Shown: positions 50,515-63,907 of the stretch, piece by piece
Layout of the letters: the number at the start of each line of letters is the position of its first letter
Position numbering within the stretch: the first letter of the stretch is position 1
Source: Sycobia sp. Sy_11
Lineage: Eukaryota > Arthropoda > Insecta > Hymenoptera > Epichrysomallidae
Assembly: GCA_018907035.1 (NCBI GenBank)
Contig: JACCIC010000227.1
Location: 145,001 to 209,000, forward strand
Length of the DNA: 64,000 bases
Reading direction: 5' to 3'
Made by a program: the position numbers and the translations under genes
Notes under the pieces: generated by a model
Told to the model about the DNA's origin: nothing
Databases searched by the model: none
What the model saw: the letters and a program-made list of their open reading frames with translations, nothing else

Positions 50515-50652
50515 GTGTGGATCTTCGGGGATATCTGGTGCTCGATATGGCTCGCGGTCGACGTATGGATGTGCACGGCTTCGATACTGAACCTCTGCGC
50601 AATAAGCCTCGACAGATACCTGGCGGTGACGCGACCCGTCAACTATCCACAG
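50515..50652 (+). CDS. Oamb: alpha-1-like octopamine receptor (OAMB type), second coding exon
   Basis: Encodes 46 residues (88-133): extracellular loop 1, TM3 and the start of intracellular loop 2. Key residues are C96 (disulfide to loop 2), D103 in [13 protein letters not shown] (the amine-binding Asp 3.32), and D120-R121-Y122 (the G-protein coupling DRY motif), with the correct 17-residue spacing between D103 and D120. The sequence [20 protein letters not shown] fits octopamine alpha-1-type and related amine receptors. The phase-0 exon ends CAG/GTAAGA, a strong donor. The next exon, expected to encode TM4, is not seen before the window ends. Confidence 0.9.
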
Positions 50653-51696
50653 GTAAGAGCATTACATCAGGTACAGCTTCCCGCCACGTTTTCACGAATT
50701 GCGCGATTGTACGACCTTGCCCTTGTCCCTGACCTTCTATCGCGAGGATGAGCACTGGAATCGATTTGTAGTTTACAAGAGGCCGCGCGAGTACAGTACA
50801 CGCGCGCCATTTCATCGCTCCCTAAGACTAATCTGCGTACCCCGATGGCAAACGTATCTGCAAACGTACTAACTTAGGGGACGTCATTTGCCATGCACGG
50901 CTTTTCTTCAAAAATCAACAACAACGAGACTCTTCAACGTGTTCTTCTTTTCGGAATAGCGTGTGCGTTGTTACTTCGGTGGTCGGAAACGAATAGTTGC
51001 TTTGACGTCAAATCATCCATTATCCCCAATCCCAGCGTAGAAATCCCCAATCACGCGGCTTGTAAGCTCGATTGACGATCAAACGTCATATACGCCGATG
51101 TCCAATGTCGACGGCTCAAAGCTTTGGCACTCGATTTGACGGGATCCTTGATGAGCGTGATCATTTTTTACTCCGGACTACCATAACCCCCATGAAACTG
51201 TTACCGGGCAATCTCTATCGATCGCGGCTGATTCCGTCCAGTCGCAAATTGAAGGAAAAACGGCCGGAATAAGCCAAAAGACAGGCGATAAAGTGGCGCT
51301 ATTTTCGAACGTGCATAAATAATATTTGTTCATTAAAAAAAAAGCTACAAATTAATTCCAACACCCACTATATATATATTTAAAAGTATTTGAAAAATTG
51401 TAAAAGTACATCCAGATTAAATTACTCTTTTATCTATTGGAACGTGTAATATTGACGTGTGGATCGATGAATTTCATAGTAATCATAAAAAAAATAATCA
51501 TTATTCCGATTATGAAGCATCAAGTTAAAAACGAATCAGTTGAATGCTTTATATTATTTTTTTTTTATTAAAAGCTTTATTAACTTCTGTTGAAGTTATT
51601 TAGCATTACATACAGTTATTTTACAGAGTTTTCGCTTTACAGATGGTATGATATACATGTTAGCTTTCTATATGATACTGCTTTATTTATTTACTA

Positions 51697-52690
51697 TTAT
51701 TTTTTTTTTTTTTTCTTTTTATACATTCAACTTGCAGCTTCGAAAGAATTTGTATATAATATTATAAATGTGTACATTTTCTACAGATAGCAAGCATCTT
51801 ACTCTAAAGGGAGGTGTCATATGTAATTTTTTTAATTGATTTAGTAGTCGTACTCTTTCATTGTTAAACATTGGACATTGCCATAGAACGTGATCAAGAT
51901 CTTGAATTGCAGTATTGCAAGGGCATACAGAATTATCAATAATGTTGATGCGAGCAAGAGACGCAAAAAGACCATAGTTGTTAGCTCTACTTCGATTGAT
52001 CGTTACAATGTTGGCTCTGGAGAGATTACAATTGTAGAACCATGGTTTACTTCTAGTTTTATGGTAATATGCAAAATATTCTTGACCTTTCTGTAGTCCG
52101 ATACTAGTAATTTTATTATCAGTATTTTGTATTGCTTTTGTCTTAAAGATGTGTTTTAAGTCAGAGAAAGGAAGTCGTATGTTTTCTAATGGCTCTACAA
52201 GTGTAGCGGTTTTGGCTAATTGATCTGCTATCTCATTCCCTTTAATCCCTACATGAGCTGGAATCCATACTAATTGGATTTTTTTATTATTTGCACATAT
52301 CTTATTGAATTCTATAATTTTTTTTTTTAATTTCATATATGTATTTATTACATTTAATACTTAATTTAGAATGCTTTAATTTTTGCAGTACGCTTAATGA
52401 ATCAGTGAACACAATTATATTATGATTGGAAATCGCTATGGCTATATCCAGTGCTTCGTTAATGGCAATACTTTCTGCCGTGAATATGGATGCATAATTT
52501 GAGATGCTTTTTTGAACGGATATATTGAGCGATTCTGAAAAGCAAGCTATACCAACTGAGATATTATTTTGAATTTTGCTTCCGTCTGTATATATCGAAA
52601 CAGCACACTCTTTTTTTACAAATTCATTAATTTTGCTATTTACATCTTTAACGCTGCGTAACGTTTGAGCAAATTCCGTATCTATATCTA
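51697..52690 (-). mobile_element. 5'-truncated LINE with RNase H domain (I/R1-related clade)
   Basis: The 3' end of a non-LTR retrotransposon on the - strand. It carries an RNase H domain, a CCHC-like knuckle, a stop at 51719-51721, and then an A-rich tail (T-run at 51700-51720 on the + strand). The 5' boundary lies near 52690, next to another A-rich (- strand) tract at 52691-52735. That is consistent with 5' truncation during target-primed reverse transcription or insertion into an older poly(A) tail. It lies inside the receptor's second intron, in antisense orientation. No reverse transcriptase sequence is left. Confidence 0.88.
51719..52680 (-). pseudogene. LINE ORF2 C-terminus: RNase H and zinc knuckle
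   Basis: On the - strand the frame begins around AQTLRSVKDVNSKINEF and reaches the first RNase H motif IYTDGSK (about 52577-52593). It continues through FTAESIAINEALDIA (catalytic Glu), IIVFTDSLSVLQKL (catalytic Asp) and LVWIPAHVGIKGNEIADQLAK (last motif, His and Asp). The knuckle follows with CPCNTAIQDLDHVLWQCP, and the frame ends in RSCKLNV. All expected RNase H active-site residues are visible. A single frameshift lies in an A-run at about 52320-52335, otherwise the reading is open, so this insertion is fairly young. RNase H removes RNA from the RNA/DNA hybrid during reverse transcription. Confidence 0.88.
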
Positions 52691-55600
52691 TATTATTATT
52701 TTTTTTTTCTTTTCTTTTTTTTTTTTTTTTTCTTTATATTATTTGTTTAATTAACCGTAAATATTACTTTTTTTGCTCATGTCAATAATAATAAAATGTA
52801 TCGATACCTTGGTGGACCTGGCACTCAATGACTTCTGTCCCGATACATATCTGTCGAGTATCTTGCTATTTCTGTATGGAATTATCCAGTTTAAGATAGT
52901 ACTCGATAAAAATTGATGAATTCATAAGGATTTGAATCGTGGATTAAACAGAAGTTATGGCATATTCTATTCAAATTTTTTCGATATTACGAATGTTTGC
53001 CTGGAAAATTACATGGATATTTAAGTAGGCTAAAAGTCACACTAAGAAACTAGTAATATTATTAATTCTATTACTAATTTATTGAGATTTCAAACGAACC
53101 ATAAATGTTTAACGATAGACAAACGAAAGATTGAAGATAGTGAAGCCAAGATTGTTTTTATCCAATTAAATAATTTTCAATGCCTCCACTGACAGAATAT
53201 AGAAGGCCTAAAAAAACATCATACGTTTTAAAGTACTATTATTGATGAATTATTTTCTTCTCATTCACATATAAGGGTTTAAAGTCTTCATTACCGAAAT
53301 ACGTAAAGTAATGAATCTCGCGTCTGGCTCTAAAAATAAATTTATTTTTCACTTGAAATATCAATGAATTCAATACGTATTGCAATCATGAACGATCTAC
53401 TTTCGATTTTGTAAATATATTTTAAATCTATTTTATCATCATCGATAAGAGATGACATAAATGTTTATTAAAATATATGTCTTATAAATATGGTCAAACT
53501 ATGTATCTACGACATCAAAATGAGCAGCCCGTCATAGTTGAATTAAATTTATTTTCTAAAAATTTATGTTCTGATATTTTCTTTTATATGAAATATTATA
53601 CAGTCGTAATTAGATGCCTAAGATCGAGCGCCTAAAATCGAAGAGTACGTGATGTTAGTCTCGAACGAAAGACCTTAATAAACATAAATGACACTCTGTA
53701 CTATGTATAAATCACACACGGTAGCGGTGACATAGAGTTTTAGCCTTATGTTAGTGAAATAACATTTTTATGGATGATTATCGGGATTGACTCTTAAACT
53801 ACCTTTGTAATTTATTTTATTAAAAGGGCCTACTATGTTTACTATGAACATTTATTGGTTTGCCGAGGCATTTCCAACTATCTTTATTCGTTAGAAATTA
53901 GATCACACTCCAGTCCTTGCTGAATCGCTCCTGTTATTATGGGGTCTCGTATTCTTGATAAAATACTGCAAACCATCAATTACTTATTCATTTATTACAA
54001 GGTTAATTATTTGGTCTTATTACAGGGTTATATAAATTTAGACTGTCCTATAATGTATTCTAAGAGATACTACTAACCACTTAACTGTATTAAAAAAAAT
54101 TATTAATTATTCAAAATACTGCTAGAATTCTAAATTTTGTTTGTAATTAGACTGTAACGTATTGTTCAGTTATTTAAATTATTTTTATATTATGTAAACA
54201 AATTATATGTACATAAATAAATAAATAGAAATATTATTCGTATAGTCTCATCATATTACACACAGAAGTAATTGCCGAAATAACAAAAGTTTAAGAAAGA
54301 GTTCCTTTATATATTGTTTATTTAGTACACTAAATAATCCTATAAATAATAAGGAAACTCTTAAATAGTACTTTCATTTATAAAGTACGGTTGTTAAAAA
54401 TATATGAAGAACTAACTAGCGTTGTTCAAAGTTTGGACTAAATACAAAATTGATTGCTCCAGCTTTTAAATATTTATACAGACAAACACGCTACATTTAG
54501 GCTCACACCTTTCTAAATACTGCTCTTTTCTGGTAAAATCATGATAACATTTTTATCATAGGCTTAATTGATTTGAAATATTTTTCCATTAAAAGTATTT
54601 AGGCTTCTATTTCATCAAAAATCCATATCTTTTCTAATTTTATTATGAAACTTTCTTATTAAAGCATTGATTTGCTTTATTATATCCGTATCTATGATCG
54701 CTTAATAAAAAGTAGTATGTAAAGCATTAAATGGTTTTAATATTATTTTATCGTTTATTATGTATCTTCTTTGATATGTTTAATTGTATTCGCAAACACA
54801 TTTAAATTTGTTATAGAAAACTGAAAGGCATATTATATTAAACAGTATATTTGCAATCAGTCATTTATATGTATATACTTAATCATATATATGTAATATA
54901 CTTAAAGTCTTCATTGTTATTGTTATATTATATAGTAATCTTCATATACCAGAGCTTTCACTTTGAAATATTGAATTTGTTTTTATTTACTTCAATCGTT
55001 GAGTAATCCAAAATTAGTTGACTGAAAGCGCAGAACAATTAAATAGCAAATCGATTTCTGCAGCAATTTACTGAACAACGGCTTTTATTTTAACCAATAG
55101 AAATAATTTGCAACTACATAAACTGAGACTCAACAGGCTTTTTAGCACGAAATAATACCTACAATAAATAAAAATTTTTTATAAACTAATTTCCTAACCA
55201 AAATCTTTACCCCAATTCGTCTCTTTATGGTTGACATTTCAGAAAATTCGGAAGTTACCTTTAGAGAATATTTTACTGATTCTCATCTAATAATCATTGC
55301 AAAATTTTTAAATTGTAGATAATTATAATGAAAGAAAATGACCTCTCTCAGAGCTTCACCCATGCTATAAAGGTACGTAAAAGTACACTTTAATGATATA
55401 CACTTTAATGATATCTACGAACGTCAAATCTTAAATGGTATATTATTTCTCTTGACTTGAGGATATCGTTAGAAAATTCGCTACAGTTCAAATATGCATA
55501 ATTATTTAAACACTTACACATTTTGCTGATCGAATTAATTCTACTTGGACCACGTTAGTATGTTTCGCGTCAGTCGCGAGAGGATTAACGCGAATGATAA

Positions 55601-57146
55601 CTCAGCTCAGTAATTTCGTTTTATTGCATTTCGCATAAATCTTTCCACGTGAGAAGCAGTTCTTGCGCAGATCAATCGCAGCCAATGCATTCCGGCGTCT
55701 CTTTTTCTTCACCTACAAGCATTACAAGATTATGCTTTAAACAAGTTAAATTCACAGTATTTGAAGATTGTGAGACATATCCAAGTTAGTGTTTACCGTG
55801 CGTGGCATAAGTAACCGTATTTTTACTAGCGAATTAGGATGAATTTTCTGTCTAAATTCATGAACTGATTACCTTGCAAATGTTGATTTTTGGCTCTCGA
55901 AACGATTTAAACGCACGACAAGAAGCAGGGAAGAAAGTGTCGCGCGCGCGTTAATTACGATATGCTAGTACTTTTCTACAATTAAGTCGAGCCTATCCTA
56001 CCATCCTTGACGCATAAGCAGTAAAATTTTTACTGAGAAAGAGTCCGTTATAAATATCGGAATTTCACTTTTTAAAATAGTACGCTACATTCATTCGCTA
56101 TTATTTTCTATCTTGCTATGCGTTTCATTTATTGAATATAAATACTTCGAAAATCCAATTTCACGTTCAGAAATTATATGTTATCTATCACTCAATTAAT
56201 GGTTATTGTTTTGTCATCAGGAGGTAATTAAATAATGACTTCGTTAACAGATTTATCAATATCGTGAAGATACATTTATAATGAGGTTACTTTAACATGA
56301 ATTAAACGTCTATTCCAGCCAACTTCAAAGAAAAACTGTTCTAAATTTAATTACATCAGCTATTTAAATTACTTTATCAAAAAAGCAATCACGACTTACC
56401 GATTAATAGTCGCTTTATAGTCTACACAAGTAAAACTAATCAAAAAATACTTGCTCCAGTAAAAGTTAATCAATCTCCTTTTTTCGAGCTCTAGCTCAGC
56501 ATTCAGCAACCCCCCCCCCCTCGCCGTTCCCGCGTCAGAAACACAAAGCGCTATACCTGAGTTCGCACACTGGAACGGAAAAATATAAAGTGTGCACGTG
56601 TGTTGCTCGCGTAGTAGCAGGAAAACTTACACCCCCGCCTTTCTGATTCCAATACGGCCAGACTTTTGTATATTTATTAGGCCTGCCAGTAGACAACACA
56701 GGCCAAATATAAACAAAACTTTTTCTATACTATATACGCTAAAAGGATAATAAAAAGGTTTAAGCTAAAACCAGCAATTACTTTTATGTTTGAAAATTGT
56801 TTTTGCACAATGCCATTTTAGATTTTAGATAAAGCTTTGACTGGAATTGCTTTTCTACATGACGGATTGAATCAAAATTTTTATATGCAGATGTAAAAAC
56901 ATTGACATCATTTAGCAATTATTATTAGTTTATCACTATGCACAATTAAATGATAAGAACACTTTGAAGATGTTTTCCTACGATAATTCACATAGATAAA
57001 ACTAACAGTTTTTAGGAGTCCAGCTCAAATAAAACACAGAGACTGATTAGATTCTGTTCGTGTTGAAGAATCATTAACAATTGATTGGCACGTATTGCGA
57101 CAATCTCATTATTACGAAACAACACCTTAATGAGCAGGAAAAGGAC

Positions 57147-57149
<3 letters not shown>

Positions 57150-57199
<50 letters not shown>
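57150..57199. repeat. (GA)n microsatellite
   Basis: An uninterrupted GA array of about 50 bp, the first of two in the same orientation 240 bp apart. Confidence 0.95.
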
Positions 57200-57202
<3 letters not shown>

Positions 57203-57437
57203 AGGAAAGAAAAAGAGCGAATGAATAGATTGAAAGGAGAAATAGATTGCGGAAGATTCGGTACAAAGTAATATATACTCGATAAAATTGATTATCAATC
57301 TTTTCCTTCACTGGCTTCGGCAGCGAATTGCAATCCCTTATACCTATTATCATTTCATTTATTTTAAATCTGTGCATTGGAATAATGAATCCATTAACTC
57401 GGTTCTTCATCGTACACTGCGGCAAAGAGTGACAAAA

Positions 57438-57440
<3 letters not shown>

Positions 57441-57504
<64 letters not shown>
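57441..57504. repeat. (GA)n(GACA)n microsatellite
   Basis: GA array of about 50 bp ending in GACA repeats. A short TA/CA tract follows at 57518-57545, then a GC-rich island. Confidence 0.95.
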
Positions 57505-57559
57505 AATTCTACGCTGAATATATATATATATACACATACACACATTTACGATTTTGTCC

Positions 57560-57995
57560 TCGTCGAACTCGACCCTGCGGATGCGGGTGGCTTTTTGCAT
57601 CTAGCTTTGAAGACCCACTCCTCGCGACATCCCACCCCCCGTCCTTGCGCCCTTTGCCAAAGAATCGCGCGGGTGCTCCCGCAGAAACCGGCATTAATTC
57701 CCAGCACTGATCCTTCGTACGCGCGACGCCCTTGCGGCGCGCTCGACGCGTTCGTACGACTCTATGTTGAGGACAGTACAGGCGCGAGGAGAGGGGAGGG
57801 GAATATGGGAAGGCGAACCGTGAAATACCGGGGTCCGGGTTATACCGTCGGGGAAAATTATACGCCCACGTATATAGTCGGGAATTTGTACCCTCATTTT
57901 CGCTCTATCTTTTCCTCCTCGTTTTTACGCTCACTTGTGCTCCATCCCGCCTTCGCGCAATCCTTTTCGGGCGCGCTTTTGCCCTCAATTTGTTC
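57560..57995. promoter_or_regulatory. GC-rich island after two (GA)n arrays
   Basis: CpG-rich block inside the presumed receptor intron. The + frame 57595-57999 (134 codons) is open but has no domain I recognise and is flanked by other overlapping frames. Possible intronic enhancer or alternative exon; composition evidence only. Confidence 0.2.
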
Positions 57996-59439
57996 TTAGA
58001 TTTCTACTTTTCATTAAAGCATAAGCGAGTGCCTGCTTGAAAGCGTTACTTAGACATTTGCGAACGTTTGGTGTACGGTTTAATACATGTAGTGAAAGAA
58101 AAAAAATTATTGCTTTCCAATGCGTATCAGAGGCAAAATTTTATTGATTTTAGAAATATATTTTAAATTTTATTCAAACCTTAAGGAGCATGAAAATATA
58201 CAAAAGAGATACATATTATATATTTTAAATTTAAAGTATAATTAACAATAACCTAAAATTTATTAACATATATATATAACGAACAATTTATTAATTTACC
58301 GAAATTCATTTAGAAGGTTCAATATTAACATGGAAGTAATACTTATGCATTCAACAAAACGTAGTTTGTAATTTTGTCATCATTACATTCATACTTGATT
58401 TTTAATTTTTGAAGTTTCCTCTACAACCACTTGAAATTCTCCTAAATTCTTTTACGAAATAAAGTAAGTGCTGAGTAAATTAAGCCATCGTAAAGAAGAA
58501 ATGTTTTTTCACATCATTTTCTAATTAATAGAATGCTCATATATTAATAACTGATAACTCTATTTATAAAATAATTAATTATACTATATTTATTGTTAAT
58601 TATAAAGTGTATACATTATACTAATATATTATATATTAAAATATTTGCATAATTCAAAACATTGCCTACTGTAAATAGTAGATAGGTAATTAGAACTTAA
58701 ATTAATTAAAAAATAACACGTATAATAAATTATACAAAAATAATTTTCCAATGAAATGAAAATATTGCACCGGAATTAGATGAATGATACATAGAACCAT
58801 CGTATATAGAACTAGATAAGTAATAAGAAGGAACTGTGGTATGTGATTGATCATTTTTAATAATTTCATAGTTTAAGGAAACCTTGTGATGCGTTATTTA
58901 ATTTTACTTGTTGGCATTGTGAGTTTATATGGCTACGTTCTAATGAATATAACTACAATGCGCAGCTTTAAACTATTCGTGAAAGCAGAAATTTGCGCGA
59001 ACAATTAATTACCACATCAACTAAAAACAGCGAAATTTTTACTCAAACAGATATATATTAGTATAACAATAGCAATTAGAGAGTTTCTCACAAACGGGAA
59101 ACTCAGTGACTCTTTGATGATACTCCGACAAGTGAAAAAGTTAATAATTATTTATGCTCTAGCAGAAAATTAATACGAACTTGTACTAAACAATTTTCGA
59201 GCGTGGTTCCAGAGTATGAAATTGACGCACTAAAAAACTAATTCTTTTTAGTCGGCGAAAAATACATAAATTATACAGAAAAATGAAGTACTATGTCATT
59301 ATGCTAATGTACTGAGTTTTGGCTTTAATGTACTTTGCTTTGGCTATTGAGCTTTGGTATTAAACTACGGGAATTAATATTAGTATTAGGATTAATTTAA
59401 TATAAATCATTGTATCTGGTACATAATATAAAGAACGGT

Positions 59440-59640
59440 GTGGAGATAGGGTATTTATAATTTTGTTATGAGAATTTTATATCAGTCTTTGAAGATGAAC
59501 CAAAGCGGTTCGAAACTTTGAATAGCAGCCGATACATCTACTCAGTAATGGTGGTAAGGGCGGCCATGTTACCCTTTACTAACAATAGTATATACAGTAA
59601 TCCGTGTTTTTATTTCAACGAATGTACCTGTAACCGTTTC
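59440..59640 (+). mobile_element. Penelope-like 3' region remnant with decayed hammerhead
   Basis: The order of landmarks matches the Penelope 3' regions at 23.7 and 36.1 kb: GGAGATAGGGTAT, then a hammerhead-like AGATGA (59493-59498) with ACC/GGT stem and CGAAAC (59511-59516), then AATGGTGGTAAGGGCGGCC and a CCCTTTACTAA block. The first core block reads GAAGATGA instead of CTGATGA, so the ribozyme is probably inactive or from a diverged family. No coding part remains. Confidence 0.45.
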
Positions 59641-61659
59641 ATGAATATTTTCAGTTTTACAGTTTTTTTTTGTCACTCAAAGTTCCCAAAGTATTCTTCT
59701 CTCTTAAGAATAAGAAATAAATTATGTCGGAGTATGAGAATAATAAAATAAATAAAAAAAAGATTGGAACACATAAGCTTACGAAATCTTGTAATATTGA
59801 AAAAAAAAAAGATATGTTGTTGTTTTTGAAAAAAAGAAGTTTGATAAAGAAAAATATATGTTTTAATGCATGAGAAGATATTTAAAATTAAAATGAATTA
59901 TTGAAGCTGGATATAAAATTAATGGAACGAATCTCAAATAGGCTAAAGAAAGAATGAGATACTTAATTTTTATATACAATTAATGTATTTTTCACCTACT
60001 AGTAAGGATGGATTATCCAGTGGACGTGTAGCCTTCTTGCCAGTAACATATTTGGCTATACATCCATTATAGATATAATATATCAATATTTATACACATA
60101 TACATTCGATATCATAAATTCTGGACTTTCAGAATCATTGGCCGTATACGGCGAAATGGCGAGAAAAGCCATTAATGTATCAGGTAGTTTAAATCCAATA
60201 TTTTCAGATTCCTTAATCTTAATTGCTCTACACATTTGATAGATTGACAAAGTGAGACCAGTGCTCGATTTTGTCAGATTTTTTCAGGATTTCAGCAGAA
60301 GATAAGCATCATATTAAATACATATAATGAAAAGATAGCGCTTTGTCAATTGTCACACAAAAAATAAATTTATGATTTTATTAAAATTTGAAAATCAAAC
60401 CATGTTGAATTTATTATACTATTCAATAAAAAGAATAATGTTGCATACAAATTTTAAGTTTATTAAAATATTTGTTGTAAAATTAAGTTTTATATTTTTC
60501 TCAGACAAACAGGAGTAACTTTTTCGTTACATTTTCAGAGAATAATTCAAAAACAAAAATAAAGCAGCCAAAACATTGAATTAAACATATTGAATTATTA
60601 GTTAATAAATTTCCCACTAAGTAGGGAATTTATATAATAATTCCTTTCCTGACACCTCACATGCTCCGATAATTTTACTAATTCCTGCGGTTCACAGCCC
60701 CATGGCAAGAAACGCTGCCAGCGGTAGGTAATCCTTTTTAAATAACTGATCTTTCATCTGTCGCTAAACGTATAACTTTCAAGAGTGTGAATATGAATAC
60801 CATTTGTCCGTATTCGAAATCGATGCTGAATTATCAAAACGGTCTGATTAAAACGCAATATCGACTGATTAATAACGCTCATTTCACAGAAAAATTGGAT
60901 TTCTATACTCGTTTTTCAATTTATTACAAAATTGCTACCATTTCATAAAAAACGTAATAAATAACTGACTCTCAGAAACTATTGAATAAGTAATGTAGCG
61001 TAATGTCATTTAATTTCATTAATAATTAAACTATATCTACAACATTTATTTTAAATATTTGTTGAGCCAAGTTTATAGATAAAATAAAAATAAAAACAAA
61101 AAGCCTTAATAAATTTTAAATTCTCACTCTTCTTCTTTTCCTTTCTAATATTCATTCTTATGTTGACTGGACTGACAGAAAAGGGGATGAAATTTCTTTT
61201 TGCAAATATTCCTATCGATGGGACTAAAAGATATCTTTCGCCCTCGTCGTCGTTGTGGGCTTTGGTGTCTCATAACAGAAAGAGAAAATTTTGAGCTCTA
61301 TTTTAGAGATTTCCTGAAAAGTTAGATTCATTTCTAAAAAGAAAAACGAATTCACTTCTTGCTGTATGACATGTAGCTGTAAAATGAGTAGCAGAAAAAT
61401 TTATTTATTTCAAACATTGCGTAAAACTAATTGCTATAAAATATTTATATCAGCGTAATTTATATAAGACCAATAATATAATTAATATCATTTCTTATAT
61501 TAGAACGAAATCATGATACTGGATCACTATACTAATTACCAATAAAGCGCACACGTTCACCACGAAATTGCCCTGTGTAGTGGGCATTTGTCGATAAAAC
61601 TTTTAACACTAATAAGCAAGCCCGTGTTCAAATTTATGCAGAGCAAATGTTGCCCCCTA

Positions 61660-62010
61660 AGAACTTTTCCCGGTAAATGTGAAAAGGCGCTCGCACACGC
61701 GAGGCCGATAAATATTAACGAACGAGCCCCGAACAAAAGCGCGCGACTGCATTTTTATCTCCGTCAATAAATTTGCCTCGCGGCTCTGCCTGGGCAGAGC
61801 CACGTACCGGACTTTATCGAGTATACGTAGCGCGCCCGCGGAAAAGCCAAGCTTAATCTTCCGCGCGTAGATGCAAATATAGTATATCCGTGGTGGAGAA
61901 AAAACCAAACACTAAATTCAAGCGGATGATCGATTTACAGATAGATATGCGGACACCGTTGCCCAAAGCGTTACACAAAATGGGAGCCAGGCGGAGGAAG
62001 GGGGGGGGGG
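61660..62010. promoter_or_regulatory. GC-enriched island
   Basis: CpG-containing block with a G-run (62001-62010). No gene recognised. Confidence 0.15.
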
Positions 62011-62108
62011 TAAAATAAATATAAAAATAACGTCAGATGCGAGTTCTGATCGGATTGCAACATCTTTAAAGTGTTGAAGCCGTTCTATCTAATAAGCAGA
62101 GATATATA

Positions 62109-62110
<2 letters not shown>

Positions 62111-62155
<45 letters not shown>

Positions 62156-62170
62156 GTACGTATATATATA
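62111..62170. repeat. (TA)n microsatellite with CGTACG interruption
   Basis: TA array of about 45 bp, then ACGTACG and a shorter TA run. Confidence 0.93.
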
Positions 62171-62495
62171 CACGTAAACAGGATCAAGCCTTACTAGGGT
62201 GCAGGAGGGGTTTGGTGAGGCCGCTGGTCTTTATCGGAGCGCCGTGCAGCCGGGATCGCGACTCTATCTATTCACGTTTTTCAGTTGGAGGTAGAATTAC
62301 TAGAACTTTGAAAGCAGGATAGCTCTAGGAAGCTTTATTCGGCCATATCGCCGAGATAATGCTGCTGTTATGCTGGAAAATTAGCCGTTTTATACACGAA
62401 AAATTAGTCGATTGGGAGTTTACGCCACTTTTCAATTTTTTTTATGTTATTTAACGCCGCTCTATTTATGCTTCCAAATACCATTGCTAATCAGC

Positions 62496-62563
62496 GACGG
62501 AGGTCTACGATGTGTTTGTAAACAAAGCACATAGCGATCGAGCCATCGTAGGCCTCTCCGTTC
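62496..62563. repeat. imperfect stem-loop
   Basis: GACGGAGGTCTACGATG (62496-62512) pairs imperfectly with CATCGTAGGCCTCTCCGTTC (62544-62563). The 31 nt loop region has its own short stem, TGTG.TTTG with CAAAGCACA. The length is in the range of small-RNA precursors, but no expression or conservation can be judged here. Confidence 0.5.
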
Positions 62564-63009
62564 AACTAAATTCGCCTTGAGCGGACGAAAAATAATAGTA
62601 ATTTTATAAGAATATAATAACATGATTTATAATTATAATAATTATAATGCTTATTCGTTAGTTAATGTTTGCCCTTGAGGATGCTCGGATTCCTATACTA
62701 TAAATTATACTTACGGCTTCGTCTTTCAATAAAAATTCTTAATTTAATTCTCTCGTATTCTTATAGATTATAAATAATATTTATTTCTTACAATATTAAT
62801 AATAATAATTATTTTAACAAATTATTCTAATCATAATAATTACGCAAATAATAATTCATAGGATGTTTCGTCCTTGAGGACACTTGTATACGCGTGATTA
62901 TTTCTAGCAATATTCATTTGCACGTACGCTTTCATATGTATACTTGATATTAAATGATATAAAAGTATTAAAGTGAAAGTTTTATATTATGTAATTCAAA
63001 CAGAGCATC

Positions 63010-63200
63010 CGAAATGCAGAGGCCAGCGCCTTCACTGCATTTCGAGTTCTTATGCTCGGGGAGCGCGGGACATCTTTTCCACGCTTAGCGCCGCGCAGCC
63101 ACGGATCTCTCGAGAGAAGTCCCCTCTGCCCCCCCCCTTAGTCGCGGTCGCGGAGCAGGTAGATCAAACCTTCGCACGCGTATTATTTTGATTTGGCGCG
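63010..63200. promoter_or_regulatory. GC-rich patch
   Basis: GC- and CpG-enriched patch with a C-run (63130-63137). No coding or RNA gene was recognised. Confidence 0.15.
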
Positions 63201-63907
63201 CTTGACTTCTGATCGAGAGCATTGCTCGACTATTATTTGAAATGAAAGTCCCGCGCCTATTAGGCAGTAATGTTCGTCGAAAAATATTTTAAAATCTTTT
63301 TTAAATAATTTAATGAGACTTTATTTTAATTTATTACGATTAAACCGTTGAAAATAGTAATTCACATTCTGTATTGACAATATTCTGAATTTTATGGCAT
63401 TATAAAATCAATTGCATTATATTAATTTATTCGCGCTCGTCTAAAAGGTTCTATAGTAAAAAATTGTTCTCATCATCCTCGTGGGTCATACTGTCTCGGT
63501 TATTCTGATCCTCGTCTACGCAATCATCATCATTTATATTATTCTGACAAATTGTTTCGAGAGTCAGTGAATGTATTTTCAGAATTTCCGATAGTCGCTC
63601 ATTCAAAACTGATATTCAAAGATTAATACTGGTCTGGAACTCTTATACATTACTTTAGCCTAGGCGATAGTTCTTGCGTGATGATACATGTGCATTATAT
63701 TTATTACAGTATTTCACTAATTCGCGATTCTACGTTCTTCTTACACATGCATTGCTTACTGACACTGTAGAAAAGCCTGATAATTCATTAATTGCAACTA
63801 CTATCTAAAAGACTGGTGCAGTTTTGTCACTTTTCCTTTTTAGATTTCAAAATTTAAGTTCAAAGTATTGTATTTCTGCTGATCAGGGCTTATATTCAAC
63901 TACATAA

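Noticed and set aside
50515..50652. dopamine D1-like, D2-like or tyramine receptor instead of octopamine alpha-1 receptor
   Set aside because: The SATWEVFK-VWIFGD junction and the [10 protein letters not shown] and AVTRPV motifs differ from what I recall of insect D1-like, D2-like and tyramine receptors and fit the OAMB type. A database search would settle it.
55386..55416. tandem copy of TACACTTTAATGATA
   Set aside because: Only two copies of a 15 bp unit. Common replication-slippage product with no further context.
57012..57545. 177-codon open frame on the - strand
   Set aside because: It is built largely from the two GA arrays (Leu/Ser repeats), with no conserved segment between them.
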